From NCBI RefSeq assembly GCF_035989305.1, contig NZ_CP108514.1:5312501-5376500 (forward strand): DNA of 64,000 nt, given 5' to 3'. This stretch comes from Streptomyces sp. NBC_01233. Its GTDB lineage: Bacteria > Actinomycetota > Actinomycetes > Streptomycetales > Streptomycetaceae. Both the position numbers and the translations under genes were made by a program. Below the pieces are notes generated by a model. It did not search any database. It was not told the DNA's origin and saw only the letters and a program-made list of their open reading frames with translations. Of this stretch, positions 36,183-44,791 are shown piece by piece (the first letter of the stretch is position 1; each line of letters starts with the position of its first letter).

Positions 36183-37562
36183 TCAGGCGATGTGCTCGGC
36201 CTCGCGGTCCTTGTTGTAGCGCAGCTTGAACGCCGGGATCATCCGGCGGAGCAGGGAACCGCTGCGCGGATGGGTCACGCCGTACCCGTCCGAGAGGTGT
36301 ATGTCGAGGGCCTCGGCCGACGGGTAGTCCTGCTTCTCGTCGGACAGCGCACAGAACACCTTGTACGCGACCTCGGCGAACTCGGTCTCGTCGGGCGTCT
36401 CCGGGCCTTCCTCCGGGGACTGCTGGGCCTGGGCGGCCTGCTGCTGGACCTGGGCGACCGGGGAGCCCTGGAGCCCCTGGATGCCCTGGATGCCCTCCTC
36501 CTGGCGGGGCGCCGGGATCGGAAGGTCCTGCTGCACCGGCTGCTGCTCCTCCGGCCCCATCGGGGGCAGGACCGGAGTCGGCTCCAGCCCCTCGACGTAC
36601 TGGGGGTTGTAGCCGCCCTCGTACGCCGCCTGCGGAGCCTTCGGCGCGGCGAACCACGCACTGTTGTGGGCCGCCGGCATCGCCGTCGGCTCCACCGCGA
36701 ACGGCGGCGGGCCGTGCATCACGGCGGGCGCGGCCGGGACCGCACCCACGCCCTGAGCCTCGGCGGCCTGCCGGGCCTGCTCCGCCTGCTGGGCGAACCC
36801 CGGCGCGCCCGCCGCGGCCACCAGGGCCGGCGCACCGGCCGCACCCTGCTGATCCAGCGGGGGCAGCACCGCCGGCTCGATGCCCGTCACCGCCAGCGCC
36901 TCCGGCGCCGTCTCCTTGAGCGGCACACCGATCCGGGCCAGCTTCAGCGGCATCAGCGCCTCCACCGGAGCCTTGCGCCGCCAGGAACGCCCGTACCGCG
37001 CCTGCAGGCGGGCCTGGTAGATCAGCCGGTCCTGCTCCATGGCGACCGCCTGCTCGTACGAGCGCAGCTCCCACAGCTTCATCCGGCGCCACAGCTTGAA
37101 CGTGGGTATCGGCGACAGCAGCCACCGCGTGATGCGCACGCCCTCCATGTGCCGGTCCGCGGTGATGTCCGCGATCCGGCCCACCGCGTGCCGGGCCGCC
37201 TCCACCGTCACCACGAACAGGATCGGGATCACGGCGTGCATGCCGACACCCAGCGGGTCCGGCCAGGAAGCCGCACCGTTGAAGGCGATCGTCGCCGCCG
37301 TCAGCAGCCACGCCGTCTGGCGCAGCAGCGGGAAGGGTATGCGCAGCCACGTCAGCAGCAGGTCCAGCGCGAGCAGCACGCAGATGCCCGCGTCGATGCC
37401 GATCGGGAACACCAGCGAGAAGCTGCCGAAGCCCTTCTGCTCCGCGAGGGTGCGCACCGCGGCGTACGAGCCCGCGAAGCCGATCCCCGCGATGACCACG
37501 GCTCCCGCGACCACGACGCCGATGAGTATCCGGTGCGTACGAGTCAGCTGCATCGCGGCCAC
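36183..37562 (-). CDS. DUF2637 membrane protein (SpdB-like)
   Basis: A 459-residue protein. Four hydrophobic segments lie in the first 160 residues (ILIGVVVAGAVVIAGIGFAG, FPIGIDAGICVLLALDLLLT, TAWLLTAATIAFNGAASW, AVIPILFVVTVEAA). These match DUF2637, which includes SpdB-type proteins of actinomycete plasmid transfer, but this locus is chromosomal. The middle is Pro/Gln/Ala-rich. The C-terminus (EFAEVAYKVFCALSDEKQDY, then GVTHPRSGSLLRRMIPAFK) resembles a winged helix. GTG at 37562, with GGAGGGG seven bases upstream, is preferred over 37607. Function unknown. Confidence 0.8.
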   Translation of the reverse strand: MAAMQLTRTHRILIGVVVAGAVVIAGIGFAGSYAAVRTLAEQKGFGSFSLVFPIGIDAGICVLLALDLLLTWLRIPFPLLRQTAWLLTAATIAFNGAASWPDPLGVGMHAVIPILFVVTVEAARHAVGRIADITADRHMEGVRITRWLLSPIPTFKLWRRMKLWELRSYEQAVAMEQDRLIYQARLQARYGRSWRRKAPVEALMPLKLARIGVPLKETAPEALAVTGIEPAVLPPLDQQGAAGAPALVAAAGAPGFAQQAEQARQAAEAQGVGAVPAAPAVMHGPPPFAVEPTAMPAAHNSAWFAAPKAPQAAYEGGYNPQYVEGLEPTPVLPPMGPEEQQPVQQDLPIPAPRQEEGIQGIQGLQGSPVAQVQQQAAQAQQSPEEGPETPDETEFAEVAYKVFCALSDEKQDYPSAEALDIHLSDGYGVTHPRSGSLLRRMIPAFKLRYNKDREAEHIA

Positions 37563-37704
37563 CCGCGATCCCCTCCCCTTGTCGAGCACATACCGAGCGC
37601 TGAGCACTTACCGAGCTGCGGCAGGCACAGCGTACGGGTGACTGGATGTCAGTGCCCCAGGAGGCCCCGCCCCGCCACCACCACCGCTGCTGCCGGGGCT
37701 GCGG

Positions 37705-38475
37705 CTACTGCTGTGGCTGCGGCGACTGCGACTGCGGCTGCTCCGCCTGCTGCTTGTTGGCGGCGTCGACCGAGGCCACGGCCTCCTTGGCCGCCGCGAC
37801 GGCGTCCTGGAGCAGCTTCGCCTGGTCCGGAGCACCGGCACCCTCGTACGCGGCACCGTTGTAGTCGAGCGTGACCACCACGTTCTGGGTGCGCGCCACG
37901 ACCGTCGTGTTGAAGAAGTCGACGTCCTTCTTGACGCTGTAGACGACCGACGTCCCCTGGTCGCCGGTCCCCTCCGTGGCCTCGGCCTTCAGGTTCTGCG
38001 CACCCTCGGTCGCCTTCGCCTTCTCGACCTGCTTGTTGTACTCCTCCTCGGCGCGCTTGTTGGCGCTGCCGAGCGAGGCGTGCGAGTCGGCGCGGAAGAA
38101 GGAGAGCGACAGCCAGCGGTACTGCGAACCCTTCAGACCGTCCGAGTCCAGGCCGTTCCAGGAGCAGCTGGCACGGCTGGCCAGGTCGTTCGACTTGGCC
38201 GCCGTACCGTTCTTGTCCTTCGCCTCCGGAACGACCGTGTCTATCGTCGCCGACTGGAGCGCCTTGCAGGGGTCCGGAAGCGTGGCGTACGCCGCCTTCT
38301 CCAGCTCGGGGGAGGACTTCGCGTTGGGCTTGGCCGACGAGGAGGCAGTGGACTTCTTGCCGCCGTTCGAGCCCGAGTCCTTGCCCGAGTCGGACGAGCA
38401 CCCGGCGACGGTGAGGATCACCGGGACGGCTGCACAGGCGAGAACGCGGGTGAGACGCGAGGCTGATCGGTGCAT
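37705..38475 (-). CDS. DUF3558-type lipoprotein
   Basis: A 256-residue lipoprotein. The signal peptide ends in a lipobox, VILTVAGCSSD, followed by a Ser/Lys-rich linker. The domain contains PDPCKALQSATIDTVVP and ASRASCSWNGLDSDGLKG, the two-Cys pattern of DUF3558, and ends in a Gln-rich tail. DUF3558 lipoproteins are common in actinobacteria and of unknown function. ATG at 38475 has GAAGGAACC upstream. It follows a second, related lipoprotein gene on the same strand. Confidence 0.82.
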   Translation of the reverse strand: MHRSASRLTRVLACAAVPVILTVAGCSSDSGKDSGSNGGKKSTASSSAKPNAKSSPELEKAAYATLPDPCKALQSATIDTVVPEAKDKNGTAAKSNDLASRASCSWNGLDSDGLKGSQYRWLSLSFFRADSHASLGSANKRAEEEYNKQVEKAKATEGAQNLKAEATEGTGDQGTSVVYSVKKDVDFFNTTVVARTQNVVVTLDYNGAAYEGAGAPDQAKLLQDAVAAAKEAVASVDAANKQQAEQPQSQSPQPQQ

Positions 38476-38589
38476 GGTTCCTTCAGTGCGTGTGAGGGTC
38501 ATCTTCGGACGCGGGACCCGGGCAACGGTAGCCCGAGCGGGTGCCCGCCTGCTGTGCGCGGCGTCACGCCCGGCCGCGGCGGGCGCCGC

Positions 38590-39447
38590 TCACTCGGCCA
38601 AACGCTCGACCAGAGCCTGCGCCAACTGCCGTGCCCTGTCCTGGGTTTCCGCACTCGGCGGGACCGTACCGGGCAGGGAGGGCTGCACGCTGTACTCGAC
38701 CTTGACGATGACATTCGAGGTACGGAACACAATCCGCACGGTGCGCGCCTGCGCGGCGGTGGCCCCCGCAGGACTCAGCTTGTCCTCGATGAAGGCATCG
38801 CTGCCGAGGCCGTCCAGGACGCGGGAGCCGAGCTCGACCGGCGCGGACGGGCTCCCGGCGGGGGACGGCGCTCCGGGGGACGGCGCTCCGGCGGAGGGCG
38901 TGGCCGCGGCCGTGGCGGCGGTCGTGGGAGCGGCGGGAGCCGAGGGAGTCGGGCTCGTGGCCGGGCCGGGGAAGGGCAGTTTCGCGTCGGTGAGCAGGCG
39001 TACGTAGACCTGCTTCGCCTTGTCGTCGTCGCTGGTGGCGGCCCGGTCGTACGAGACCACGCGCTCGAAGCCGACCGACAGCAGCCGCGTCTCCTCCGGC
39101 GTCTGCGCGGTCCAGCGGCAGCCGACGTGCCGGTCGCCGTCGTAGGAGGCGTCCGCGACGCCGGCGTACAGCTGGTCGCGCTGCTCGGGGGTGAGGCTGT
39201 CGCCGGCCGGCAGCATGGCCTTGAGCTCCTTGCTGTCGACGCCGGCCTTGCAGGGCGCGGGCAGACTGCGGTACTTCCCCGGCTGGGCGGGCGCGGCGGG
39301 ATTGCCGCCGGCCTTCGAGTCGCTGGTGCCGCCGCCGCTGCTCCCGCCGGTGCACCCGGTCAGACCGAGCGCGCCGGCCGCGAGCGCGGTGAGCACCGCG
39401 ATGCCTGGCAGGATCCGCGACCCTCGCCGTACCGCCTTGCGCTGCAC
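38590..39447 (-). CDS. Second DUF3558-like lipoprotein
   Basis: A protein of about 285 residues. Signal peptide and lipobox: LAAGALGLTGCTGG. The mature part has LPAPCKAGVDSKELKAMLP and DRHVGCRWTAQTPEETRLL, the same two-Cys layout as the gene downstream, with a Pro/Ala/Ser/Gly-rich linker (PSAGAPSPGAPSPAGSP) in between and a C-terminal beta region IVFRTSNVIVKVEYSVQP. The pair looks like a tandem duplication that has diverged. GTG at 39447 is chosen, GGGAG nine bases upstream; GTG at 39453 is possible. Confidence 0.72.
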   Translation of the reverse strand: MQRKAVRRGSRILPGIAVLTALAAGALGLTGCTGGSSGGGTSDSKAGGNPAAPAQPGKYRSLPAPCKAGVDSKELKAMLPAGDSLTPEQRDQLYAGVADASYDGDRHVGCRWTAQTPEETRLLSVGFERVVSYDRAATSDDDKAKQVYVRLLTDAKLPFPGPATSPTPSAPAAPTTAATAAATPSAGAPSPGAPSPAGSPSAPVELGSRVLDGLGSDAFIEDKLSPAGATAAQARTVRIVFRTSNVIVKVEYSVQPSLPGTVPPSAETQDRARQLAQALVERLAE

Positions 39448-39638
39448 GTCCACTGGCTCCCTTCGACCGGCGGGCCCCCGACGGTCAGGAAAATGCGTTG
39501 CCGCTACTTGGTCACGGCTGGACACAATGTCTATCGCACACGCTGGTGCTGGCGCCGGTCCCCTGTCGCATTTGGGACCAAGAGCGAAGCTTTTTGCGCA
39601 TTCTGACTTTTCTGTAGTTTTCGGGGGATTGATTCCAT

Positions 39639-40832
39639 ATGTCGTATGTAGAGGTACCCGGGGCGAACGTCCCCATCCGGATGTGGACCGACCCGGCGTC
39701 GGTCGAGGACGGCGCGATGCAGCAGCTGCGCAACGTCGCCACCCTCCCGTGGATCAAGGGCCTGGCCGTCATGCCGGACGTCCACTACGGCAAGGGCGCC
39801 ACGGTCGGCTCGGTGATCGCCATGAAGGACGCGGTCTGCCCGGCGGCGGTGGGTGTGGACATCGGCTGCGGCATGTCGGCGGTGAAGACGTCCCTGACGG
39901 CGAACGACCTGCCGGGGGACCTGTCCAAGCTCCGCTCGAAGATCGAGCAGGCGATCCCGGTGGGGGCCGGGATGCACCGCGAGGCGGTGGATCCGGCGCG
40001 GTTGTACGGGTTCACGGAGGCGGGCTTCGGGGACCTGTGGGAGCGCTTCGACTACGTCGCGGATGCGGTGAAGTTCCGGCGGGACCGGGCGATGCGGCAA
40101 ATCGGAACTCTAGGCTCCGGAAATCATCATATCGAACTGAATATCGATGACGAGGGAGCGGTGTGGCTGACCCTGCACTCGGGATCCCGTGGCATCGGCA
40201 ACCAGCTGGCAGAGCACCACATCGGTATCGCGCGGGGTCTCTCGCACAACCAGGGGCTGATTGACCGGGATCTCGCGGTGTTCCTTGCGGCAACCCCGGA
40301 GATGGCTGCGTACCGGCACGACCTCTACTGGGCGCAGGAGTACGCCAAGTACAACCGCGCAGTGATGATGAGCCTGTTCAAGGAGGTCCTGCGCCGGGAG
40401 TTCCGCAAGGCGAAGGTCTCCTTCGGCCAGGAGATCAGCTGCCACCACAACTACGTGGCGGAGGAGCGGTACGACGGCATGGACCTGCTGGTCACCCGCA
40501 AGGGTGCGATCCGTGCCGGGAGCGGTGACTACGGGATCATCCCCGGCTCGATGGCGACCGGCACGTACATCGTGAAGGGCCTCGGCAACAAGGCCGCGTT
40601 CAACTCGGCCTCGCACGGCGCGGGCCGGAGGATGAGCCGTACGGCGGCGAAGAAGAGGTTCTCGTCGCGCGACCTGGTGGAGCAGACCCGTGGTGTCGAG
40701 TGTCGCAAGGACTCCGGCGTCGTAGACGAGATTCCGGCGGCGTACAAGCCGATCGAGCAGGTCATGGAGCAGCAGCGCGACCTGGTCGAGGTCGTGGCCA
40801 AGCTGAGGCAGGTCGTTTGCGTCAAGGGCTGA
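39639..40832 (+). CDS. rtcB: RtcB-type RNA ligase
   Basis: A 397-residue RNA-splicing ligase family protein. RtcB joins 3'-phosphate or 2',3'-cyclic-phosphate ends to 5'-OH ends using GTP and Mn2+. Characteristic segments are VMPDVHYGKGATVGSV, GVDIGCGMSAVKT (metal-binding Asp and Cys), LGSGNHHIEL, SGSRGIGN and HHNYVAEE. The guanylated His is most likely that of SHGAGRRMSR. No archease gene is next to it. ATG at 39639 is preceded by GGGGGATTG. It stands alone with its own terminator. Confidence 0.93.
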   Translation: MSYVEVPGANVPIRMWTDPASVEDGAMQQLRNVATLPWIKGLAVMPDVHYGKGATVGSVIAMKDAVCPAAVGVDIGCGMSAVKTSLTANDLPGDLSKLRSKIEQAIPVGAGMHREAVDPARLYGFTEAGFGDLWERFDYVADAVKFRRDRAMRQIGTLGSGNHHIELNIDDEGAVWLTLHSGSRGIGNQLAEHHIGIARGLSHNQGLIDRDLAVFLAATPEMAAYRHDLYWAQEYAKYNRAVMMSLFKEVLRREFRKAKVSFGQEISCHHNYVAEERYDGMDLLVTRKGAIRAGSGDYGIIPGSMATGTYIVKGLGNKAAFNSASHGAGRRMSRTAAKKRFSSRDLVEQTRGVECRKDSGVVDEIPAAYKPIEQVMEQQRDLVEVVAKLRQVVCVKG

Positions 40833-40855
40833 GCTGGCGGCCTGCCGGAACGGCA

Positions 40856-40892
40856 GAAGGCCCGGAACCCTGTGGGGTTCCGGGCCTTCCTT
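40856..40892 (+). terminator. Terminator of rtcB
   Basis: A 15-base-pair perfect stem, GAAGGCCCGGAACCC with GGGTTCCGGGCCTTC and a TGTG loop, followed by CTTG, 25 bases after the rtcB stop. Confidence 0.85.
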
Positions 40893-40981
40893 GTGCTGGG
40901 AGTGTCAGTGCCCGGGCCACGGGCCGCAGCCCGTGCGGAGGCGCGTGAGGCGCTGCCTGGCCTGGAAAGGGCTCGGCTGGC

Positions 40982-41566
40982 TCAGCCCTCGTCCCCGTCG
41001 AGGAGGCGGTCCACGGGGAGTTCGAGGGTGATGCCGATGGATTCGGGGAGGGGGACGGACGTGCCGCGCTTGAAGGCCTTGCGGGAGCGGTATTCGCCGC
41101 CGCGGGGGTCGGTGTGGAGCACGACTTCGTCGTGGCGTCGGTCGGCGACCAGGTAGATCGGGATGCCGGCCTGGGCGTAACAGTCGACCTTGGTGCCGAG
41201 GTCGTCAGACCAATTGGACGAGGTGACCTCCACGACCATGCGGAAGATGTGGGGTGCGAAGCAGTTCTTCTCGACGTGCGCATCGCGATAGTCGGACTCG
41301 ACGAGCGAGAGGTCCGGAATCGCGAAGTCGGTCGGCCCCGACGGCAGCCACAGGCCGATGCCCTGGAGGTATTTGAGGCCAGCCCGTCGGGCCCCGGCTG
41401 TGAAGAGCTCCTCGATGAGCCAGGTCAAGGATTCGGCGTGAGGTCCGTCGGCAGGTGGTGTCACGGTGAGCCTCCCCTGGAGAATTTCCACTCGGTGCCC
41501 GGGAAGCTCCCTGGAGAGTCGATCGGCGGCCTCCGCGATCGTGGTCTCGTGCTGTATCACGGCCAT
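40982..41566 (-). CDS. Uma2-family (DUF820) putative restriction-type endonuclease
   Basis: A 194-residue protein of the Uma2 family. The PD-(D/E)xK core is seen as VEILQGRLTVTPPADGPHAE, IPDLSLVESDYRD and MVVEVTSSNWSDDLGTKVDC, the last carrying the E...K pair, then YAQAGIPIYLVADRR. These proteins occur in many paralogues in Streptomyces and cyanobacteria; the substrate is unknown. ATG at 41566 follows GGGAGGAAGCT. It is a single gene with no methylase or other partner beside it. Confidence 0.85.
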   Translation of the reverse strand: MAVIQHETTIAEAADRLSRELPGHRVEILQGRLTVTPPADGPHAESLTWLIEELFTAGARRAGLKYLQGIGLWLPSGPTDFAIPDLSLVESDYRDAHVEKNCFAPHIFRMVVEVTSSNWSDDLGTKVDCYAQAGIPIYLVADRRHDEVVLHTDPRGGEYRSRKAFKRGTSVPLPESIGITLELPVDRLLDGDEG

Positions 41567-41724
41567 AGCTTCCTCCCTTTCGTGGCTCACGCTTTCGGAG
41601 GGTAGCCGCGCCCGCTGACATTTCGCGCGGATTCACCCATACGGACCTGGGGTGCGCGGGCAGTCAACTTCCCTGTATGGCAGGAGGATTGACGGTCGAT
41701 TTGGTCTAGACCAGAGTGTGCGGC

Positions 41725-42396
41725 ATGGGGAGATCTCGCGTGTTTCCGGCCGCGCTCGCGTCGTTGTCGCTCGCTCTGGGGGCCGCCGGGGCCGCGCAGG
41801 CGGGGGTGGGGTTGCCGGCCGTCGTGGCGCATGTGCCGACGCAGGAGAGGGTCGTCTTCCTCACGATCGACGACGGGTGGCACCACGATCCGGAGGCGGC
41901 CCGGATCCTGCTGGAGAAGCGGGTGCCGGTGTCGTTGTTCCTGCTGCCCGGGGCGACCTCGTACGACACCGGGTACTTCACCCGGCTCGTGGAGGACGGG
42001 CGGGCGGGTGTGGAGAACCACACCGTCAACCATCCGGATCTCACCACGCTCGACGCGGTCGGGAAGGATGCCGAGGTGTGCGGGGCCGGGGAGCGCATCG
42101 AGGCCGGCTTCGGGCGGGCGCCGAAGCTGCTGCGGCCGCCCTACGGGGCCGTGAACGACGAGGTGCGGCTCGCGGCCAAGGCGTGCGGGGTGAAGGCGCT
42201 CGTCACGTGGACGCACGACTTCACCACCTGGGGCGGGACGCCGCCCACGCCGCGGCTGCAGGCCGGGGACATCGTGCTGCTGCACTTCACGCCGACGCTG
42301 GCGGCGGACCTGGAGCGGGCGCTGGGCGCGGCCGGGGCCGCGGGGCTGAAGCCCGCGGCCCTGATGCCGCACCTGAAGGCGGCCGGGCTCGTGTAG
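41725..42396 (+). CDS. Secreted polysaccharide deacetylase (NodB homology)
   Basis: A 223-residue protein with a signal peptide (about residues 1-26, ending AAGAAQA) and a carbohydrate esterase 4 domain. NodB motifs: FLTIDDGWHHD (TFDDG-like, with catalytic and metal Asp), ENHTVNHPDL (metal HxxxH), LLRPPYGAVND, and IVLLHFTP. CE4 enzymes de-N-acetylate peptidoglycan or chitin-type sugars. The ATG at 41725 is chosen; GTG at 41716 is the alternative and neither has a clear ribosome binding site. The stop lies 15 bases before the IS630 element. Confidence 0.85.
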   Translation: MGRSRVFPAALASLSLALGAAGAAQAGVGLPAVVAHVPTQERVVFLTIDDGWHHDPEAARILLEKRVPVSLFLLPGATSYDTGYFTRLVEDGRAGVENHTVNHPDLTTLDAVGKDAEVCGAGERIEAGFGRAPKLLRPPYGAVNDEVRLAAKACGVKALVTWTHDFTTWGGTPPTPRLQAGDIVLLHFTPTLAADLERALGAAGAAGLKPAALMPHLKAAGLV

Positions 42397-42412
42397 AGGG
42401 CCAGAGGGCCTA

Positions 42413-42446
42413 GTGCTGCTCCGCGGAAGTTCGTGGAGGGGTGTTG
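42413..42446 (+). repeat. Left terminal inverted repeat of the IS630-type element
   Basis: Thirty-four bases identical to the complement of 43909-43942, with the preceding TA as target duplication. Confidence 0.93.
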
Positions 42447-42447
42447 A

Positions 42448-43527
42448 TCAGGCCGCCTTGAGTGGGGTGCCCTCGTAGGTCCAGCGGTAAGGCTTGGCCG
42501 TGTCGTTGTGCTTGATCACGTAGGTCTCCAGCTTGTTGATCAGGTCGTCGCGGCTGGCGAAGTCGCCGTTCCGCAGGACCCGGCGGGTCAGGGCGGAGAA
42601 GAACAGCTCGGCCTGGTTGAGCCAGGAGGCGTGCGGTGGGGTCCAGTGAACGTGCCAGCGCGGATGCGCGGCCAGCCATGCCTTGGTGTGCTTGGCGGTG
42701 TGGGAGGAGCCGTTGTCGAGCACTACGTGGATCTCCTTGTCGGGGGCAATGGCCCGGTCCAGCTGGTCCAGGAACGCGGTGAAGGTCGCCGCGTCATTGC
42801 GGGCGATCACCTCGGTGAGCACTTCGCCACTGGTCACCTCCAAGGCGGCGACCAGGGAAGCGGTGCCGTGGCGCCGGTACTCGAACTCCTGGCGGGCGAA
42901 CTCGCCAGGAGCGGCGGGGCGCCCGGGATACCGGCGCGAGCGGGCGGCGATCGCGGTCTTCTCGTCGATCGAGAGCACCACCACGCCCTCGGGCGGGTCG
43001 AGGTAGAGGGCGCACACGTCCGCCGCGCGTTCCCAGAAGTCGGGGGTGTCGCGGCGGGTGAGCCAGCCGCGGACCTTGTGCGGCTTCAGGTCCAGGTCCG
43101 CCAGGATCCGCCCGACCTGCGACGCGGAGACCGGCGCGAAGCAGGTGCCCGCAATCTGTGCGGCGATGGTCCGGTGCGACCAGGTCGCCTCCGGGTGCGG
43201 CGGAGCACTGGTCGCCGTGGCCACGATCGCCACCCGCACGTGGGGCCCGTAGATCTTCGGCCGTCCGGACCGCCCGGCGTCCCGCAGCCCGTCCAGCCCG
43301 CTGGCGGCGAACCGGCCCCGCCACTTGCGTACCGTGTTCACGCTGACCTCCAGCTCCCGCGCTATCGCGCCGTTGGCTCGCCCGTCCGCCGCCGCGAGCA
43401 CGATCTTGGCCCGCAGCGCTGCCCGCACCTGCGACTTCGGCGAGCAGACCGTTCGTGCCAGCCGCTCACGAACCTCCGGCCCGAGCACCACCGCAACCGC
43501 CGTCCCCACCCGTCCTTCACACTGCAC
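42448..43527 (-). CDS. IS630-family transposase
   Basis: A 359-residue DDE transposase. The N-terminal helix-turn-helix region has IARELEVSVNTVRKWRGRFA. The catalytic Asp residues are in VVLSIDEKTAIAA and HVVLDNGSSHTAKHTKAW, and the Glu in HASWLNQAELFFSALTRRVL, the usual IS630 DDE pattern. The stop lies two bases inside the left inverted repeat. The frame is open to 43527 (GTG), with GAAGGA close to a later GTG, so the true start may be a few codons in. No frameshift is visible. Confidence 0.93.
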   Translation of the reverse strand: MQCEGRVGTAVAVVLGPEVRERLARTVCSPKSQVRAALRAKIVLAAADGRANGAIARELEVSVNTVRKWRGRFAASGLDGLRDAGRSGRPKIYGPHVRVAIVATATSAPPHPEATWSHRTIAAQIAGTCFAPVSASQVGRILADLDLKPHKVRGWLTRRDTPDFWERAADVCALYLDPPEGVVVLSIDEKTAIAARSRRYPGRPAAPGEFARQEFEYRRHGTASLVAALEVTSGEVLTEVIARNDAATFTAFLDQLDRAIAPDKEIHVVLDNGSSHTAKHTKAWLAAHPRWHVHWTPPHASWLNQAELFFSALTRRVLRNGDFASRDDLINKLETYVIKHNDTAKPYRWTYEGTPLKAA

Positions 43528-43574
43528 GGCAGACGATCATGGCGGACCGGTGCCACACCCGGCAGGATGGGCCC

Positions 43575-43901
43575 GTGCCGAAGAACCCCCCGGAATCGAT
43601 GCAGCACCACCTGCGCCAGCGCCTGAACACCCACGCCCAGGCCCGCTGGCCGCAGCTGGCCCGGGTCCACGTCCGCTTCCGCGCCGGATTCGCCTGCGTA
43701 GCAGCCGAGCTGAAGGACGGGGAGGAACTACCCCTGTGCCGCCTGCGCTTCACCGGCGTCCTGCACACCTGGGGCTTCGCCCTCTACCTCGCCAGCCGCG
43801 GCGGATACCAGGACAACTACCTGCCCACAGGGTTGCCCATCGGCAGTCCCGAAGACTGCCTCGACTGCGCCGGCGGCCTTTACCTCGACACCCCCGCCTG
43901 A
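43575..43901 (+). CDS. Small passenger ORF within the IS630-type element
   Basis: A protein of about 108 residues, divergent from the transposase. Distinct segments: VRFRAGFACVAAELKDGEEL, CRLRFTGVLHTWGFALYLAS, RGGYQDNYLPTG and DCLDCAGGLYLD. No family is recognised; the coding pattern and length look real rather than random. GTG at 43575 with AGGATGG upstream is chosen; ATG at 43539 is also open. It could be a transposition accessory or a cargo gene, and its presence in the same place in other copies would show which. Confidence 0.55.
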   Translation: MPKNPPESMQHHLRQRLNTHAQARWPQLARVHVRFRAGFACVAAELKDGEELPLCRLRFTGVLHTWGFALYLASRGGYQDNYLPTGLPIGSPEDCLDCAGGLYLDTPA

Positions 43902-43908
43902 CCGACCC

Positions 43909-43942
43909 CAACACCCCTCCACGAACTTCCGCGGAGCAGCAC
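43909..43942 (-). repeat. Right terminal inverted repeat of the IS630-type element
   Basis: Thirty-four bases complementary to 42413-42446. The last base also forms part of the TAG stop of the neighbouring SDR gene. Confidence 0.93.
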
Positions 43943-44709
43943 TAGAGCTCGCGGTGGACCTTCGTGTTCGAGGCCTGGGCGCGGGGGCGGACCACGAGGA
44001 GGTCGATGTTGACGTGGCTGGGGCGGGTCACCGCCCAGGTGATGGTGTCGGCCACGTCGTCGGCGGAGAGGGGGTCGGGGACGCCCGCGTAGACCTTTTC
44101 CGCCTTCTCGGCGTCGCCGCGGAAGCGGGTCTTCGCGAACTCCTCCGTCTTGACCATGCCGGGGGCGATCTCGATGACGCGTACGGGCTGGCCGACGATC
44201 TCCAGGCGGAGGGTCTCGGCGAGGACGCGGGCGCCGTTCTTGGCCGCGACGTAGCCGGCGCCGCCCTCGTACGTGGAGTGGCCGGCGGTGGAGGAGAGGA
44301 TCACGATCGTGCCGTCGCCGGAGGCGGTGAGGGCGGGGAGGAGGGCCTGGGTGACGTTGAGGGTGCCGATGACGTTGACCTCGTACATCGTGCGCCAGTC
44401 GGCGGGGTCGCCGGTGGCGACGGGTTCGGCTCCGATGGCGCCGCCCGCGTTGTTGACGAGCACGTCGCAGCGGTCGAGGGAGGCAGCGAAGGCGTCGACG
44501 GCGGCGCGGTCGGTGACGTCGAGGGCGTGGGCGGCCGCGGAGCGGCCGGCGTCGGTGAGCTCGGCGGCGAGGGCCTCGATGCGGTCCTTGCGGCGGGCCG
44601 TGAGGACGACGTGGTAGCCGGCGGCGGCGAGCTGCCGGGCGGTGGCCGCGCCGATCCCGCTGCTCGCGCCGGTGACTACGGCGGTTCGGGTGGCCGGTGC
44701 CGTGCTCAT
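43942..44709 (-). CDS. Short-chain dehydrogenase/reductase
   Basis: A 255-residue classical SDR. The cofactor motif TGASSGIGAATARQLAAAG, the structural motif VLVNNAGG, the catalytic SSTAGHSTYEGGAGYVAAKN with Ser, Tyr and Lys, and APGMVKTEEF are present. The pattern resembles YdfG/serine 3-dehydrogenase-like enzymes; the substrate is unknown. GAGGAG precedes the ATG at 44709. Its stop TAG is formed across the right end of the IS element: the TA target duplication restores the original TAG, so the gene is intact. Confidence 0.93.
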   Translation of the reverse strand: MSTAPATRTAVVTGASSGIGAATARQLAAAGYHVVLTARRKDRIEALAAELTDAGRSAAAHALDVTDRAAVDAFAASLDRCDVLVNNAGGAIGAEPVATGDPADWRTMYEVNVIGTLNVTQALLPALTASGDGTIVILSSTAGHSTYEGGAGYVAAKNGARVLAETLRLEIVGQPVRVIEIAPGMVKTEEFAKTRFRGDAEKAEKVYAGVPDPLSADDVADTITWAVTRPSHVNIDLLVVRPRAQASNTKVHREL

Positions 44710-44791
44710 CTACGGGGCTCCTCGGTCGTGTGTAGGTCGTTCGTGCGGGCGATTACCCGCCAGCATAGGCGCGGCCCGGCAGGCCGGTGGC

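Larger units (their letters stand above)
42413..43942. mobile_element. Complete IS630-family insertion element with passenger ORF
   Basis: A 1,530-base element with perfect 34-base terminal inverted repeats (42413-42446 and 43909-43942), each starting GTGCTGCTCCGCGGAAG at the outside. It is flanked on both sides by TA (42411-42412 and 43943-43944), the target duplication of the IS630/Tc1 group. It holds a transposase gene on the minus strand and a divergent small ORF on the plus strand. Because termini and transposase are intact it may still move. Confidence 0.92.
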
